Shown here piece after piece: positions 17,400 to 24,302 of a DNA stretch of 64,000 bases (position 1 is its first letter; every line of letters starts with the position of its first letter). The notes under the pieces were generated by a model. The model saw nothing but the letters and a program-made list of their open reading frames with translations. It was not told the origin of the DNA and ran no database searches. The position numbers were made by a program, and so were the translations under genes. Source of the DNA: CALARM01 sp964431735 (GTDB lineage: Bacteria; Vulcanimicrobiota; SpSt-956; JAKJGF01); the NCBI GenBank assembly GCA_964431735.1, contig CAYSLJ010000001.1:1-64000 (forward strand), given 5' to 3'.

Positions 17400-17431
17400 C
17401 ACGCGTCACGCGTCACGCGTTACGCGTTACG
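17400..17431. repeat. Heptamer array between the antitoxin and toxin genes
   Basis: About four CGTYACG units (CGTCACG, CGTCACG, CGTTACG, CGTTACG) with a partial unit start a few bases after the TAA stop of the antitoxin gene. On the minus strand they read CGTAACG and CGTGACG, away from that gene. Confidence 0.9.
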
Positions 17432-17435
17432 ATTC

Positions 17436-17615
17436 TTACGTCCTGGCCACCAGACCTTTTACCTCTCTTTTTTCCTCTTTAATTATACCGAACAGATCAG
17501 GAGGATTAATCCTGGACAGCCTGTTTATTTTACTTATAATCTCCTGTTCTACCTCTTTTTTTATAATATCTTCACACCAATCGGGAACATTGACCTTTAT
17601 TACAAGTTCACCCAT
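17436..17615 (-). CDS. Probable antitoxin partner of the PIN toxin
   Basis: From the ATG at 17,615 (MGELVIKVNVPDW), preceded by AAAGGAGG at seven bases, the product has 59 residues. An in-frame start at 17,648 would skip this site. VIKVNVPDWCEDIIKKEVEQ resembles small antitoxins that open with a short beta strand followed by helices; I do not recognise a named family. Its position just before a PIN-domain gene in the same direction supports the antitoxin role. Both genes lie within the AOR operon. Confidence 0.65.
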   Translation of the reverse strand: MGELVIKVNVPDWCEDIIKKEVEQEIISKINRLSRINPPDLFGIIKEEKREVKGLVART

Positions 17616-17720
17616 CCGAGTGCCTCCTTTGTTATTATCTGTCAGCAATCAGCTTTCAGCAATTCTTAGTGGTGACAGCGGAACATATAACACCGGATAA
17701 TTTGTTATTTTGTCTACTCC

Positions 17721-17748
17721 CGTCACGCGTTACGCGTTACGCGTCACG
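17721..17748. repeat. Heptamer array downstream of the NuoF-like gene
   Basis: CGTCACG, CGTTACG, CGTTACG, CGTCACG on the plus strand, 32 bp beyond the stop of the NuoF-like gene. The GTGA/GTAA strand reads away from that gene. Confidence 0.92.
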
Positions 17749-17780
17749 ACTACCGGTGGGATATTTACCGTTATCAGCAC

Positions 17781-19640
17781 TTAACTTATCTTTACTGCAT
17801 CGGCAGGACATATTTCGTAACATATACCGCATTTAATGCATTTATCTCTGTCTAGTATATGGACAATTTTCTTCTCACCGCTTATTGCACTGACAGGACA
17901 TCTTTTCGCACACATTGTGCAGCCGATACATTTGTCCGGAAGAATAGTGTAAGAAATAAGAGATTTACAGACTCCGGCAGGACAGATTTTCTCTTTTATA
18001 TGTTTCTCATATTCGTCCCGGAAATAACGAATCGTACTTAAAACAGGATTGGGAGCAGTGGCTCCGAGCTGACACAGACTTGTTTCGCAGATTGTTTTCG
18101 AGAGAGTTTCAAGAAGTTCAATATCTCCGTCTTTACCGTTTCCGTTACATATGCCTGTAAGAATATTATTTAAAGCATAAAGTCCTTCCCGACATGGAGT
18201 GCATTTCCCGCATGATTCGTCCTGAAGGAAGTTGACAAAATATCTTGCCACATCGACCATACAGGTTTTTTCGTCCATTACAATCATACCGCCTGAGCCC
18301 ATCATAGAACCTGCATCTGTAAGAGAATCAAAATCTACCTTCATATCCAGTAAAGCTTCGGGAATACATCCGCCTGAAGGCCCTCCTGTCTGAACTGCTT
18401 TAAATTTTTTTTCTCCCGGAATACCTCCTCCTATATCATAAATAATCTCTCTGAGAGTCATTCCCATAGGAACTTCTACGAGGCCAGTATTATTTATATT
18501 TCCCACGAGAGAGAATACCTTTGTTCCTGAAGACCCGTTCCAGGGATTTTTTCTGACATCACCTGTACCTATAGATGCAAACCATTCAGAACCTTTTTCT
18601 ATGATTACAGGAATATTTGCCCATGTTTCCACATTGTTTAGCAATGTAGGTTTATCACGAAACCCGAATTCTACATTGTGTACATACTTGGCTCTCGGTT
18701 CTCCCGGCTTTCCTGACATAGAAGCCATAAGAGCTGAAGATTCGCCGCACACAAAAGCTCCTGCTCCTCTGTGTATATGTATGTCAAATTTTAAAATGCC
18801 GTCTTTACCCAGGAATCCGTATTTTCTTGCCTGTTCTATGGCTTTTTGCAGTCTCACCATAGCCAGAGGATACTCTTTTCTGATATAGACGAATCCTTCA
18901 GATGCACCGATAGAAAACGCACCTATCATCATGCCTTCGATTACGGAATGAGGATCTGTTTCTATAATGCTCCTGTCCATGAATGCTCCCGGATCTCCTT
19001 CATCACCGTTACAGACCACAAAGGGAGGCTCTTTTCTTTCAAGGGATGCTTTACGGCATGACTGCCATTTTACTCCGGCAGGGAATCCTCCTCCTCCCCG
19101 GCCTCTTATACCTGATGCAATTATTTCCTTTATCACCTGTTCCGGCTCATTTGCTTCCAGAATTTTGTAAATTGATTTATAACCGCCTCTTGCTATATAA
19201 TGTTCTATATTTTCAGGATCAATAAGACCTTTATTGCGGAGTGCTATAAGCTGCTGTTTGGTAAAGAATTTTATATCATTCATTGTTTTATTGACTGCTC
19301 CGCTTACAGGATCTTTATGCATGAGTCTTTCTACAGGTTTCCCTTTGATAAGATGTTCTTCTACAATCTCTTTTACGTCTTCTTCTTTAACTTTTTGATA
19401 GAATATGCCTTCAGGCTGAATTACGATGATAGGGCCAACAGCACAGAAACCGTTACATCCTGTAGGTACTACAAGATATTCTTTCTCAAGACCTTTTTCT
19501 TTTATCTCTTTTGAAAGACTGTCACGAACATTAAAACTTTTTGCAGAGACACAACCTGTGCCTGTACATACCATAAGCATCGATTTATATTGTTTGAATT
19601 CTTCCTTTATTTTCTGCTGTATTGCTTCTAGATTTGTCAT
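17781..19640 (-). CDS. NuoF/HydB-like NADH-binding flavoprotein subunit
   Basis: The protein has 619 residues with the layout of HydB, HndC and related soluble NADH dehydrogenase subunits. Residues 1-100 are a thioredoxin-like [2Fe-2S] domain (C25, C30, C62, C66). The NADH/FMN region follows with GRGGGGFPAGVKW (180-192), then an SLBB-type domain. A [4Fe-4S] site DESCGKCTPCREG comes next, and two C-terminal ferredoxin clusters (CIGCTMCAKRCP and CIKCGICYEICP) end the protein. It would exchange electrons between NAD(H) and the iron-sulfur chain. The start lies two bases after the stop of the NuoE-fused gene, so the two are coupled. In related complexes this subunit supports electron bifurcation between NADH and ferredoxin; that is inference here. 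Confidence 0.93.
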   Translation of the reverse strand: MTNLEAIQQKIKEEFKQYKSMLMVCTGTGCVSAKSFNVRDSLSKEIKEKGLEKEYLVVPTGCNGFCAVGPIIVIQPEGIFYQKVKEEDVKEIVEEHLIKGKPVERLMHKDPVSGAVNKTMNDIKFFTKQQLIALRNKGLIDPENIEHYIARGGYKSIYKILEANEPEQVIKEIIASGIRGRGGGGFPAGVKWQSCRKASLERKEPPFVVCNGDEGDPGAFMDRSIIETDPHSVIEGMMIGAFSIGASEGFVYIRKEYPLAMVRLQKAIEQARKYGFLGKDGILKFDIHIHRGAGAFVCGESSALMASMSGKPGEPRAKYVHNVEFGFRDKPTLLNNVETWANIPVIIEKGSEWFASIGTGDVRKNPWNGSSGTKVFSLVGNINNTGLVEVPMGMTLREIIYDIGGGIPGEKKFKAVQTGGPSGGCIPEALLDMKVDFDSLTDAGSMMGSGGMIVMDEKTCMVDVARYFVNFLQDESCGKCTPCREGLYALNNILTGICNGNGKDGDIELLETLSKTICETSLCQLGATAPNPVLSTIRYFRDEYEKHIKEKICPAGVCKSLISYTILPDKCIGCTMCAKRCPVSAISGEKKIVHILDRDKCIKCGICYEICPADAVKIS

Positions 19641-19642
19641 AA

Positions 19643-20923
19643 TTATTCACCACGCCTCTCAGAAATAATTTTAGAAACGTCTTTAACCTGCACATTTCCT
19701 ATAATTTCTTCTCCGATTTTTACAACGGGAGCAAGACTGCAGCAACCGAGGCAGGCAACTGCTTCAAGTGTAAATTTTTCATCTGTCGTTGTTTCACCCT
19801 GTTTTATACCGAGTTCTCTTTCAAAGGCTTCAAGTATCTTCGGTGCTCCTTTTACATGGCATGCCGTGCCCAGGCAGACCTGTATAACCTGTTCGCCCCG
19901 CGGTTTCAGACTGAAAGCTTTATAGAAAGTGGCAATATGGTAGAGCTGTGATTTAGGTCTTCCTGTTTGTTTGGATATTTCATCAACCGCACTTTTAGAG
20001 ATATAACGGTACATGTCCTGAATATCCTGCATCATTTCTATAACATATTCAGGGTCACTGTTCCATTTTTTTATAATTTCATCTATCTTTGAAAGATCTG
20101 TTTTACATGTTGAAGCACATATATTATCCTGAAAGGTTTTACTTACTTTATTTTCCGAAATACGCCAGGCAGAATTAATGGGAAGACTCTTTATTACAAG
20201 GGCTTTAATTTTTTTATTTCTGAATACTGTTCCTATGCCTCCTCTTCCTGCCTGTTTCAGTCTTGCAACACCTCTGCGCCAGTCCCAGAAGGAAAAATTC
20301 AGAACTCCCATACGGGCATATTCTGCTCCTCTTCCGGTAGAAACTACGGCAATATTCCTCATATCCAGTTCATTATCTGCATACATGGCAGTAAGTTCTT
20401 CTGAAATTAAATGAGAATCACTGCTTTCCAGAGGTGCTTTTTCTATTGAGATTTTTTTATTTACCGCATCTATAAGTATAATGATATAATCTTCCGATTT
20501 ACCCAGCACACAGAGTGCGTCAAAACCGGCAAATTTCAGATAAGGGCCGAAATAGCCTCCTACATTACAGTCCATAAGACAGTCTGTAAGAGGAGATATG
20601 GACGTAACAAGAGTTTTACCTGAACCGGGGAAGGATATTGTTCCTCCCAGAGGGCCTGAGGAGAAACATACAGGGTTTTCAGGACTGTCCCATTTAGTAT
20701 TTTTATTTATTTCCTGAAATGTAAGCCACAGATCAAACCCGCGGCCTCCAATCCAGAGTTTTTTCATTTCCTCCGAAACAGGTATAAAGTCAATAGTATT
20801 TTTTGATATGTCAATTCTCAAAGTTCTGCCTGCATAGCCTTTTTGAAGTTCACAGAGATCAAATTTTTTTTCTGCAAGAACTTCATGAGCGTCTCTCATT
20901 TTAGCTATATGATCTGTTACCAT
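19643..20923 (-). CDS. AOR N-terminal (pterin-binding) domain fused to a NuoE-like domain
   Basis: The protein has 426 residues. Residues 28-246 match domain 1 of aldehyde ferredoxin oxidoreductases, which cradles the pterin cofactor: GYAGRTLRIDIS, GGRGFDLWLTF, SGPLGGT (89-95), SPLTD, CNVGGYFGPYLKFAGFDAL (119-137) and GRGGIGTVFRNKKIKAL. Residues 290-422 are a NuoE-type thioredoxin fold with [2Fe-2S] ligands C350, C355, C391 and C395 (VCLGTACH, CLGCC). The remaining two AOR domains are encoded in another gene of the operon (14,810). A GGAGG nine bases before the ATG is clear. The enzyme must assemble from two polypeptides, each also carrying an electron-transfer module, an unusual split that I have not seen described in detail. 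Confidence 0.9.
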   Translation of the reverse strand: MVTDHIAKMRDAHEVLAEKKFDLCELQKGYAGRTLRIDISKNTIDFIPVSEEMKKLWIGGRGFDLWLTFQEINKNTKWDSPENPVCFSSGPLGGTISFPGSGKTLVTSISPLTDCLMDCNVGGYFGPYLKFAGFDALCVLGKSEDYIIILIDAVNKKISIEKAPLESSDSHLISEELTAMYADNELDMRNIAVVSTGRGAEYARMGVLNFSFWDWRRGVARLKQAGRGGIGTVFRNKKIKALVIKSLPINSAWRISENKVSKTFQDNICASTCKTDLSKIDEIIKKWNSDPEYVIEMMQDIQDMYRYISKSAVDEISKQTGRPKSQLYHIATFYKAFSLKPRGEQVIQVCLGTACHVKGAPKILEAFERELGIKQGETTTDEKFTLEAVACLGCCSLAPVVKIGEEIIGNVQVKDVSKIISERRGE

Positions 20924-20937
20924 TCAGATATTCCTCC

Positions 20938-21006
20938 CTACAGGTAAATCTTGACAGAGTTAATACTCTGTTCTTTCATGCATTCGAGAATAATCTCTTT
21001 TTCCAT
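20938..21006 (-). CDS. Possible 22-codon ORF in the AOR leader
   Basis: MEKEIILECMKEQSINSVKI plus two residues ends in a TAG that overlaps the GGGAGG of the next gene. It contains a 7-bp hairpin (ACAGAGT and ACTCTGT). It may be a leader peptide, a coupling cistron or chance; the ribosome site before it is weak. Confidence 0.3.
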   Translation of the reverse strand: MEKEIILECMKEQSINSVKIYL

Positions 21007-21011
21007 TTCGA

Positions 21012-21251
21012 TCAACCGCCATGGTGAATATGTATGGCTTTAACTTCTGCTCCGTCAGGAATAAAACAGGTATCATAATTATCTTCATTTATTACCTCTC
21101 CGTTGACAGACGTTACTATAAGAGAAAAATCATAACCCATAATCCTGAAAAGACCTGTTACAGTCATACCTTCCTGCCATTCGATTTTATTGCCGTTTAC
21201 CGTTATGATAATAATTCCCCCTTTCCCGGTGATAGATTCACTTTTCACCAC
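21012..21251 (-). CDS. ThiS/MoaD-like sulfur carrier protein
   Basis: The core reads ITVNGNKIEWQEGMTVTGLF, then VTSVNGEVINEDNY, and ends IHIHHGG, a C-terminal Gly-Gly as in ThiS and MoaD carriers. Such proteins deliver sulfur, MoaD for the pterin dithiolene that AOR enzymes need. Ubiquitin-like carriers are commonly found beside AOR genes. The open frame starts at 21,251 inside a GTGAAAA-type array. The best ribosome site (AAAGGGGG) instead precedes a run of ATT-ATT-ATC-ATA codons just before the conserved ITVNG, so the true start may be a non-standard codon near 21,210. The gene heads the AOR operon. Confidence 0.75.
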   Translation of the reverse strand: MVKSESITGKGGIIIITVNGNKIEWQEGMTVTGLFRIMGYDFSLIVTSVNGEVINEDNYDTCFIPDGAEVKAIHIHHGG

Positions 21252-21276
21252 TCACCATTCACTCTTCACTATATTA

Positions 21277-21552
21277 TTACAAATAGTAACTTATAGATTC
21301 CTGTGATTTTAAAAAGGTATAAATCTTCTCAAGTTCATTATATTCTTCAAGATAAAGTTTAATTGAATAGGATGAATAGGTTTTTTTTGTGCTTTCTCTT
21401 TTTCTTATTCCTTCTCTTGAGAAATTTCTCTTTGTAATAAGTTCAATCTGTCCTGCAATATATTCAATATCCAGTCTGTCAGATTTCCCTATAATCTTGA
21501 ATTCATAATAGACAGGAAATTTTACGAGATCTTTTAAATTGCTTTTTTCCAT
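21277..21552 (-). CDS. YbeD/DUF493-like small protein
   Basis: This 91-residue protein contains VKFPVYYEFKIIGKSDR near the N-terminus and SSYSIKLYLEEYNELEKIYT near the end. The pattern resembles the DUF493 (UPF0250, YbeD) fold, an ACT-like alpha/beta domain. No function is firmly known for the family. The start is weakly supported by its ribosome site. Confidence 0.6.
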   Translation of the reverse strand: MEKSNLKDLVKFPVYYEFKIIGKSDRLDIEYIAGQIELITKRNFSREGIRKRESTKKTYSSYSIKLYLEEYNELEKIYTFLKSQESISYYL

Positions 21553-21589
21553 ATAATATAATCTTTATTAAAATGAATAATTTTGTTCG

Positions 21590-21617
21590 CGTCACCGGTC
21601 ACACGTCACGCGTTACG
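21590..21617. repeat. Heptamer array, divergent units
   Basis: CGTCACC, GGTCACA, CGTCACG, CGTTACG on the plus strand. The array begins two bases after the TAG stop of the zinc-finger gene and reads away from it on the minus strand. Confidence 0.85.
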
Positions 21618-21619
21618 AC

Positions 21620-22201
21620 CTACTGTTCTCTTTGTTTCTTAAATTTCTCCAGATGGCGGGAGAATTTATACTGTGTCCAGCAACTGTTACAGAAAACATT
21701 GTCTTCGATCTGTTTGCCGATACATTTTTCACAGAGACCTTTATCACAGCCCGTGCATGTGGCGACCATTTCAGTGTCTTTATGCCAGGCACAGTATTGT
21801 TTTGCTTCCTTTACCTCTATTTCTGTCTTTGTAGTAACATCCTTCATCCAGCTCTGTACCTTGCTCATATCAATACCTCTTTTACCTTTTTTACGACCGA
21901 AGAGAGTTTCTGCCGGCTGGATTATTTCGTCCTGATAATGTGCATCTATTTCTTTAAATGCTGTCGACATTTCTTCCGGATTATTAAAAAGCATATATTT
22001 ACTGGCATCTCTCATGTACCATTTATTACCATGTCTTCTGACAAGAATTTCCCCTTCCATTCTTACCTTGACAGTAGTTTTGAGATAGTTTATCATTTCA
22101 TCGATATCTTCCACTTCAACCCATAATCTTTCATCATCTAAAATCCATTTACCGTCTCTCGCGCTGTATCCAAGTTTAATATCATATTGATAATCAGGCA
22201 T
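21620..22201 (-). CDS. Protein with C-terminal B-box-like zinc finger
   Basis: This is a 193-residue protein with AAGGAGATG before its ATG. The first 110 residues are mixed alpha/beta with no motif I know. Residues near 137-175 carry CAWHKDTEMVATCTGCDKGL followed by CEKCIGKQIEDNVFCNSC, a pattern of Cys and His residues like a B-box zinc finger. In bacteria such fingers occur at the N-terminus of membrane proteins; here it is C-terminal. Function unknown, probably cytoplasmic. The gene ends directly at a heptamer array. Confidence 0.7.
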   Translation of the reverse strand: MPDYQYDIKLGYSARDGKWILDDERLWVEVEDIDEMINYLKTTVKVRMEGEILVRRHGNKWYMRDASKYMLFNNPEEMSTAFKEIDAHYQDEIIQPAETLFGRKKGKRGIDMSKVQSWMKDVTTKTEIEVKEAKQYCAWHKDTEMVATCTGCDKGLCEKCIGKQIEDNVFCNSCWTQYKFSRHLEKFKKQREQ

Positions 22202-22417
22202 TTTATGAACATCTCCTTAGAATAAACTTTCTTTGAGAGATTATAATTATATTTTGTATCATCTATAATGAGTTTTACAAAATTCATTATAATCTCAATT
22301 TTTTATAATATCATATTTTTTCATTTAAGTCATGGGGAAAAGGTATTTTTTATGAAGGATTTACGTGTGTATTAAAGAATATATTATAGAAAAAATGATT
22401 GTTAGAAAGGATTTTTT

Positions 22418-22591
22418 ATGATATCCGAAGAACTCCTGAAAATAATAGCCTGCCCTAAATGTAAAGGTGATCTCGAATATATAAGGGGTAAAGAGGAATT
22501 TTTTGACTGTCATGAGTGTAAGCTTCGATACCAGATAAAAGATGATATACCGGTTATGCTTATAGATCAGGCTATAAAGCTGGAAAATTGA
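22418..22591 (+). CDS. Trm112-like zinc-ribbon protein
   Basis: This 57-residue protein reads MISEELLKIIACPKCKGDLE, then an ECKLRYQIKDDIPVMLID segment. Its CPKC and CHEC pairs bind zinc, and the overall form matches the Trm112/UPF0434 (YcaR) family. In other organisms Trm112 activates methyltransferases; bacterial members are uncharacterised. AAAGGA lies upstream. It is a lone plus-strand gene beginning 216 bp from the divergent zinc-finger gene; that gap is AT-rich and should hold both promoters. Confidence 0.8.
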   Translation: MISEELLKIIACPKCKGDLEYIRGKEEFFDCHECKLRYQIKDDIPVMLIDQAIKLEN

Positions 22592-22746
22592 TGTAATGAT
22601 TCATATGAACATATAAAAGCCTGTAGCAGGACTTTTAATAGACGGTATGTATTCAAAGGTTTTGAATATTTTCCGAAATTTTTCTTGCAAATATATTAGA
22701 TTTTTTATATACTTCTTTATAATCTATTATCCGGGAAAGGAATATT

Positions 22747-23802
22747 ATGTCTGTTAAATATACATTAAAAGAAGCAGCAGAAATAATAGAGCTCACCATA
22801 GAACAGTTAAAAACAGCCATAAAGGACAAAAAACTTAAAGCTGAGAAAGAAAAACTGTCAGGAAAACAGTTTAAATACGTAATATTAAGAGAAGACCTGA
22901 TAGATTACGGAAAGATAATCGGAATAAAATTGATTTTTCCGGCAGATTTTAAAAAAGAAGTCCAGGAAGAGAAGAAGGATGATTCTGATATTAAATTAAA
23001 AGAATCTCTGAAGAGAATAGAAGAGCTTGAGAAAGAACTGGAAAGTTATAGAGAACTGAAAAAATCGGAAGAATATTTGAAAAAAGAACTTGCAAAGGCA
23101 AACAATGATTTTAACGAACAGGCAAAAGAATATGACGATCTTTTAAAAGATTATGAAAAACTGGAACAGGATAAACATGAACAGGATAAACTTATAAGTG
23201 AAGCAGAACAGGCTTTACTTGATATGGTTGAACAGTACAAAGAACTGGCAGAAGATATTTATAAAAGAGATAAAAAAGTTACGGAACTGTTACAGGAAAT
23301 GGATGAGATTAAAAAACATGGTTCTTACGGTGCCCGTGAAGAGATGAAAAAAGAACTGGAGAAGTATAAGAATCTGGAAGATAACTATACAGTAGTTCTT
23401 CTGGAAAACGGGAAACTTAAAAGGGAATTACAGGAAACACAGAAAAAGCTCACGTCTATGGAAGAAGGCTCAGGGGAACCTGATAGATATGAAGAAGCTA
23501 TAAGAGAAAAAGAGAATCTTCAGAAAGAATTGAATGAACGATTACGCCAGATTGCTTCTATTACAACTGTTCATAATCAAAAATTAATGGAAGAAGAAAC
23601 TAAATATGAAGAAATAAAGAAAAGTTATGATGAAATTGTAAAAGAAAGACAATCGCTCCAGAAAGATGTAGATGAAAAAACGCGCCAAATCAGTGCTATT
23701 ACAAATATTTATAAAGAGATTGAAAAACTTCAAAATGAATTAAAAACCTCAAAAGAACAGAGAGCAATTCTGGAAAAACAGCTGAAACAGTTGAAGAAAT
23801 AG
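22747..23802 (+). CDS. Long coiled-coil protein with N-terminal helix-turn-helix-like domain
   Basis: This 351-residue protein starts after GGGAAAGGAAT. Residues 4-60 (YTLKEAAEIIELTIEQLKTA and a following LSGKQFKYVILREDLIDYG) resemble a MerR or excisionase winged-helix domain. From about 75 to the end it is an unbroken, highly charged coiled coil. Two related segments near the C-terminus (LQKELNERLRQIASITTV and LQKDVDEKTRQISAITNI) indicate internal duplication. It may be a DNA-anchored structural or scaffolding protein; I do not recognise a family. The TAG stop overlaps the first unit of a GTGAAAA-type array. Confidence 0.7.
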   Translation: MSVKYTLKEAAEIIELTIEQLKTAIKDKKLKAEKEKLSGKQFKYVILREDLIDYGKIIGIKLIFPADFKKEVQEEKKDDSDIKLKESLKRIEELEKELESYRELKKSEEYLKKELAKANNDFNEQAKEYDDLLKDYEKLEQDKHEQDKLISEAEQALLDMVEQYKELAEDIYKRDKKVTELLQEMDEIKKHGSYGAREEMKKELEKYKNLEDNYTVVLLENGKLKRELQETQKKLTSMEEGSGEPDRYEEAIREKENLQKELNERLRQIASITTVHNQKLMEEETKYEEIKKSYDEIVKERQSLQKDVDEKTRQISAITNIYKEIEKLQNELKTSKEQRAILEKQLKQLKK

Positions 23803-23842
23803 TGAAAAGTGAAGAGTTAAGAGTATCCCGGTTATAGAATTG

Positions 23843-24196
23843 CTACCTGCTGTAACGGCATCCACATGTGAGACTTTCCCAGACAGTTACAGATTTAACT
23901 TTGAATGTTCTGTCTTTGAATTTATCGTCAAGGGACATAAAAAAGTATTTCGAGAGATTTTCTGCCGTAGGATTGATAAAAAGAATTTTGTTCAAAAATT
24001 CATGGTCAGGGAGAATGGATTTGATGATTTTTTTTACATCTCCGAAGTCTACAACCATCCCTGTTTTATCCAGATTTTCCCCCTCTATTTCTACATCTAC
24101 ATACCATGTATGGCCATGAATATTTGCACATTTACCTGTATAGTTTTCAAGAAAATGGGCTGCATCAAAATGTTCTTTTATAATAAGAGTATACAT
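23843..24196 (-). CDS. queD: 6-carboxytetrahydropterin synthase
   Basis: This 117-residue protein is of QueD/PTPS type. It makes 6-carboxytetrahydropterin from dihydroneopterin triphosphate on the way to queuosine. Zinc ligands H14, H27 and H29 are visible in FDAAHF and NIHGHTW, with the catalytic C23 just before. The segment MVVDFGDVKKIIK and NPTAENLSKYF are further family motifs. The C-terminal ESLTCGCRY differs from the usual glutamate-rich end but keeps VWES. No other queuosine gene is adjacent. Confidence 0.88.
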   Translation of the reverse strand: MYTLIIKEHFDAAHFLENYTGKCANIHGHTWYVDVEIEGENLDKTGMVVDFGDVKKIIKSILPDHEFLNKILFINPTAENLSKYFFMSLDDKFKDRTFKVKSVTVWESLTCGCRYSR

Positions 24197-24222
24197 ATTT
24201 AAACTGGCCTTTCTTTATGAAC

Positions 24223-24302
24223 GTGAGTAGTGAGTCGTGATGCGTGATGGGTGATGGGAAATTTCACTTCTTCACTTTTACGACTCACGACTCACTACTC
24301 AC
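24223..24302. repeat. Inverted heptamer arrays forming a 17-bp perfect hairpin
   Basis: The arm 24,223-24,239 (GTGAGTAGTGAGTCGTG) is the exact reverse complement of 24,286-24,302. Between them lie CGTGATG and GGTGATG units and TTCAC units. The left half reads away from the queD start, the right half away from the mnmG stop, whose last codons and TGA lie in it. Confidence 0.9.
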
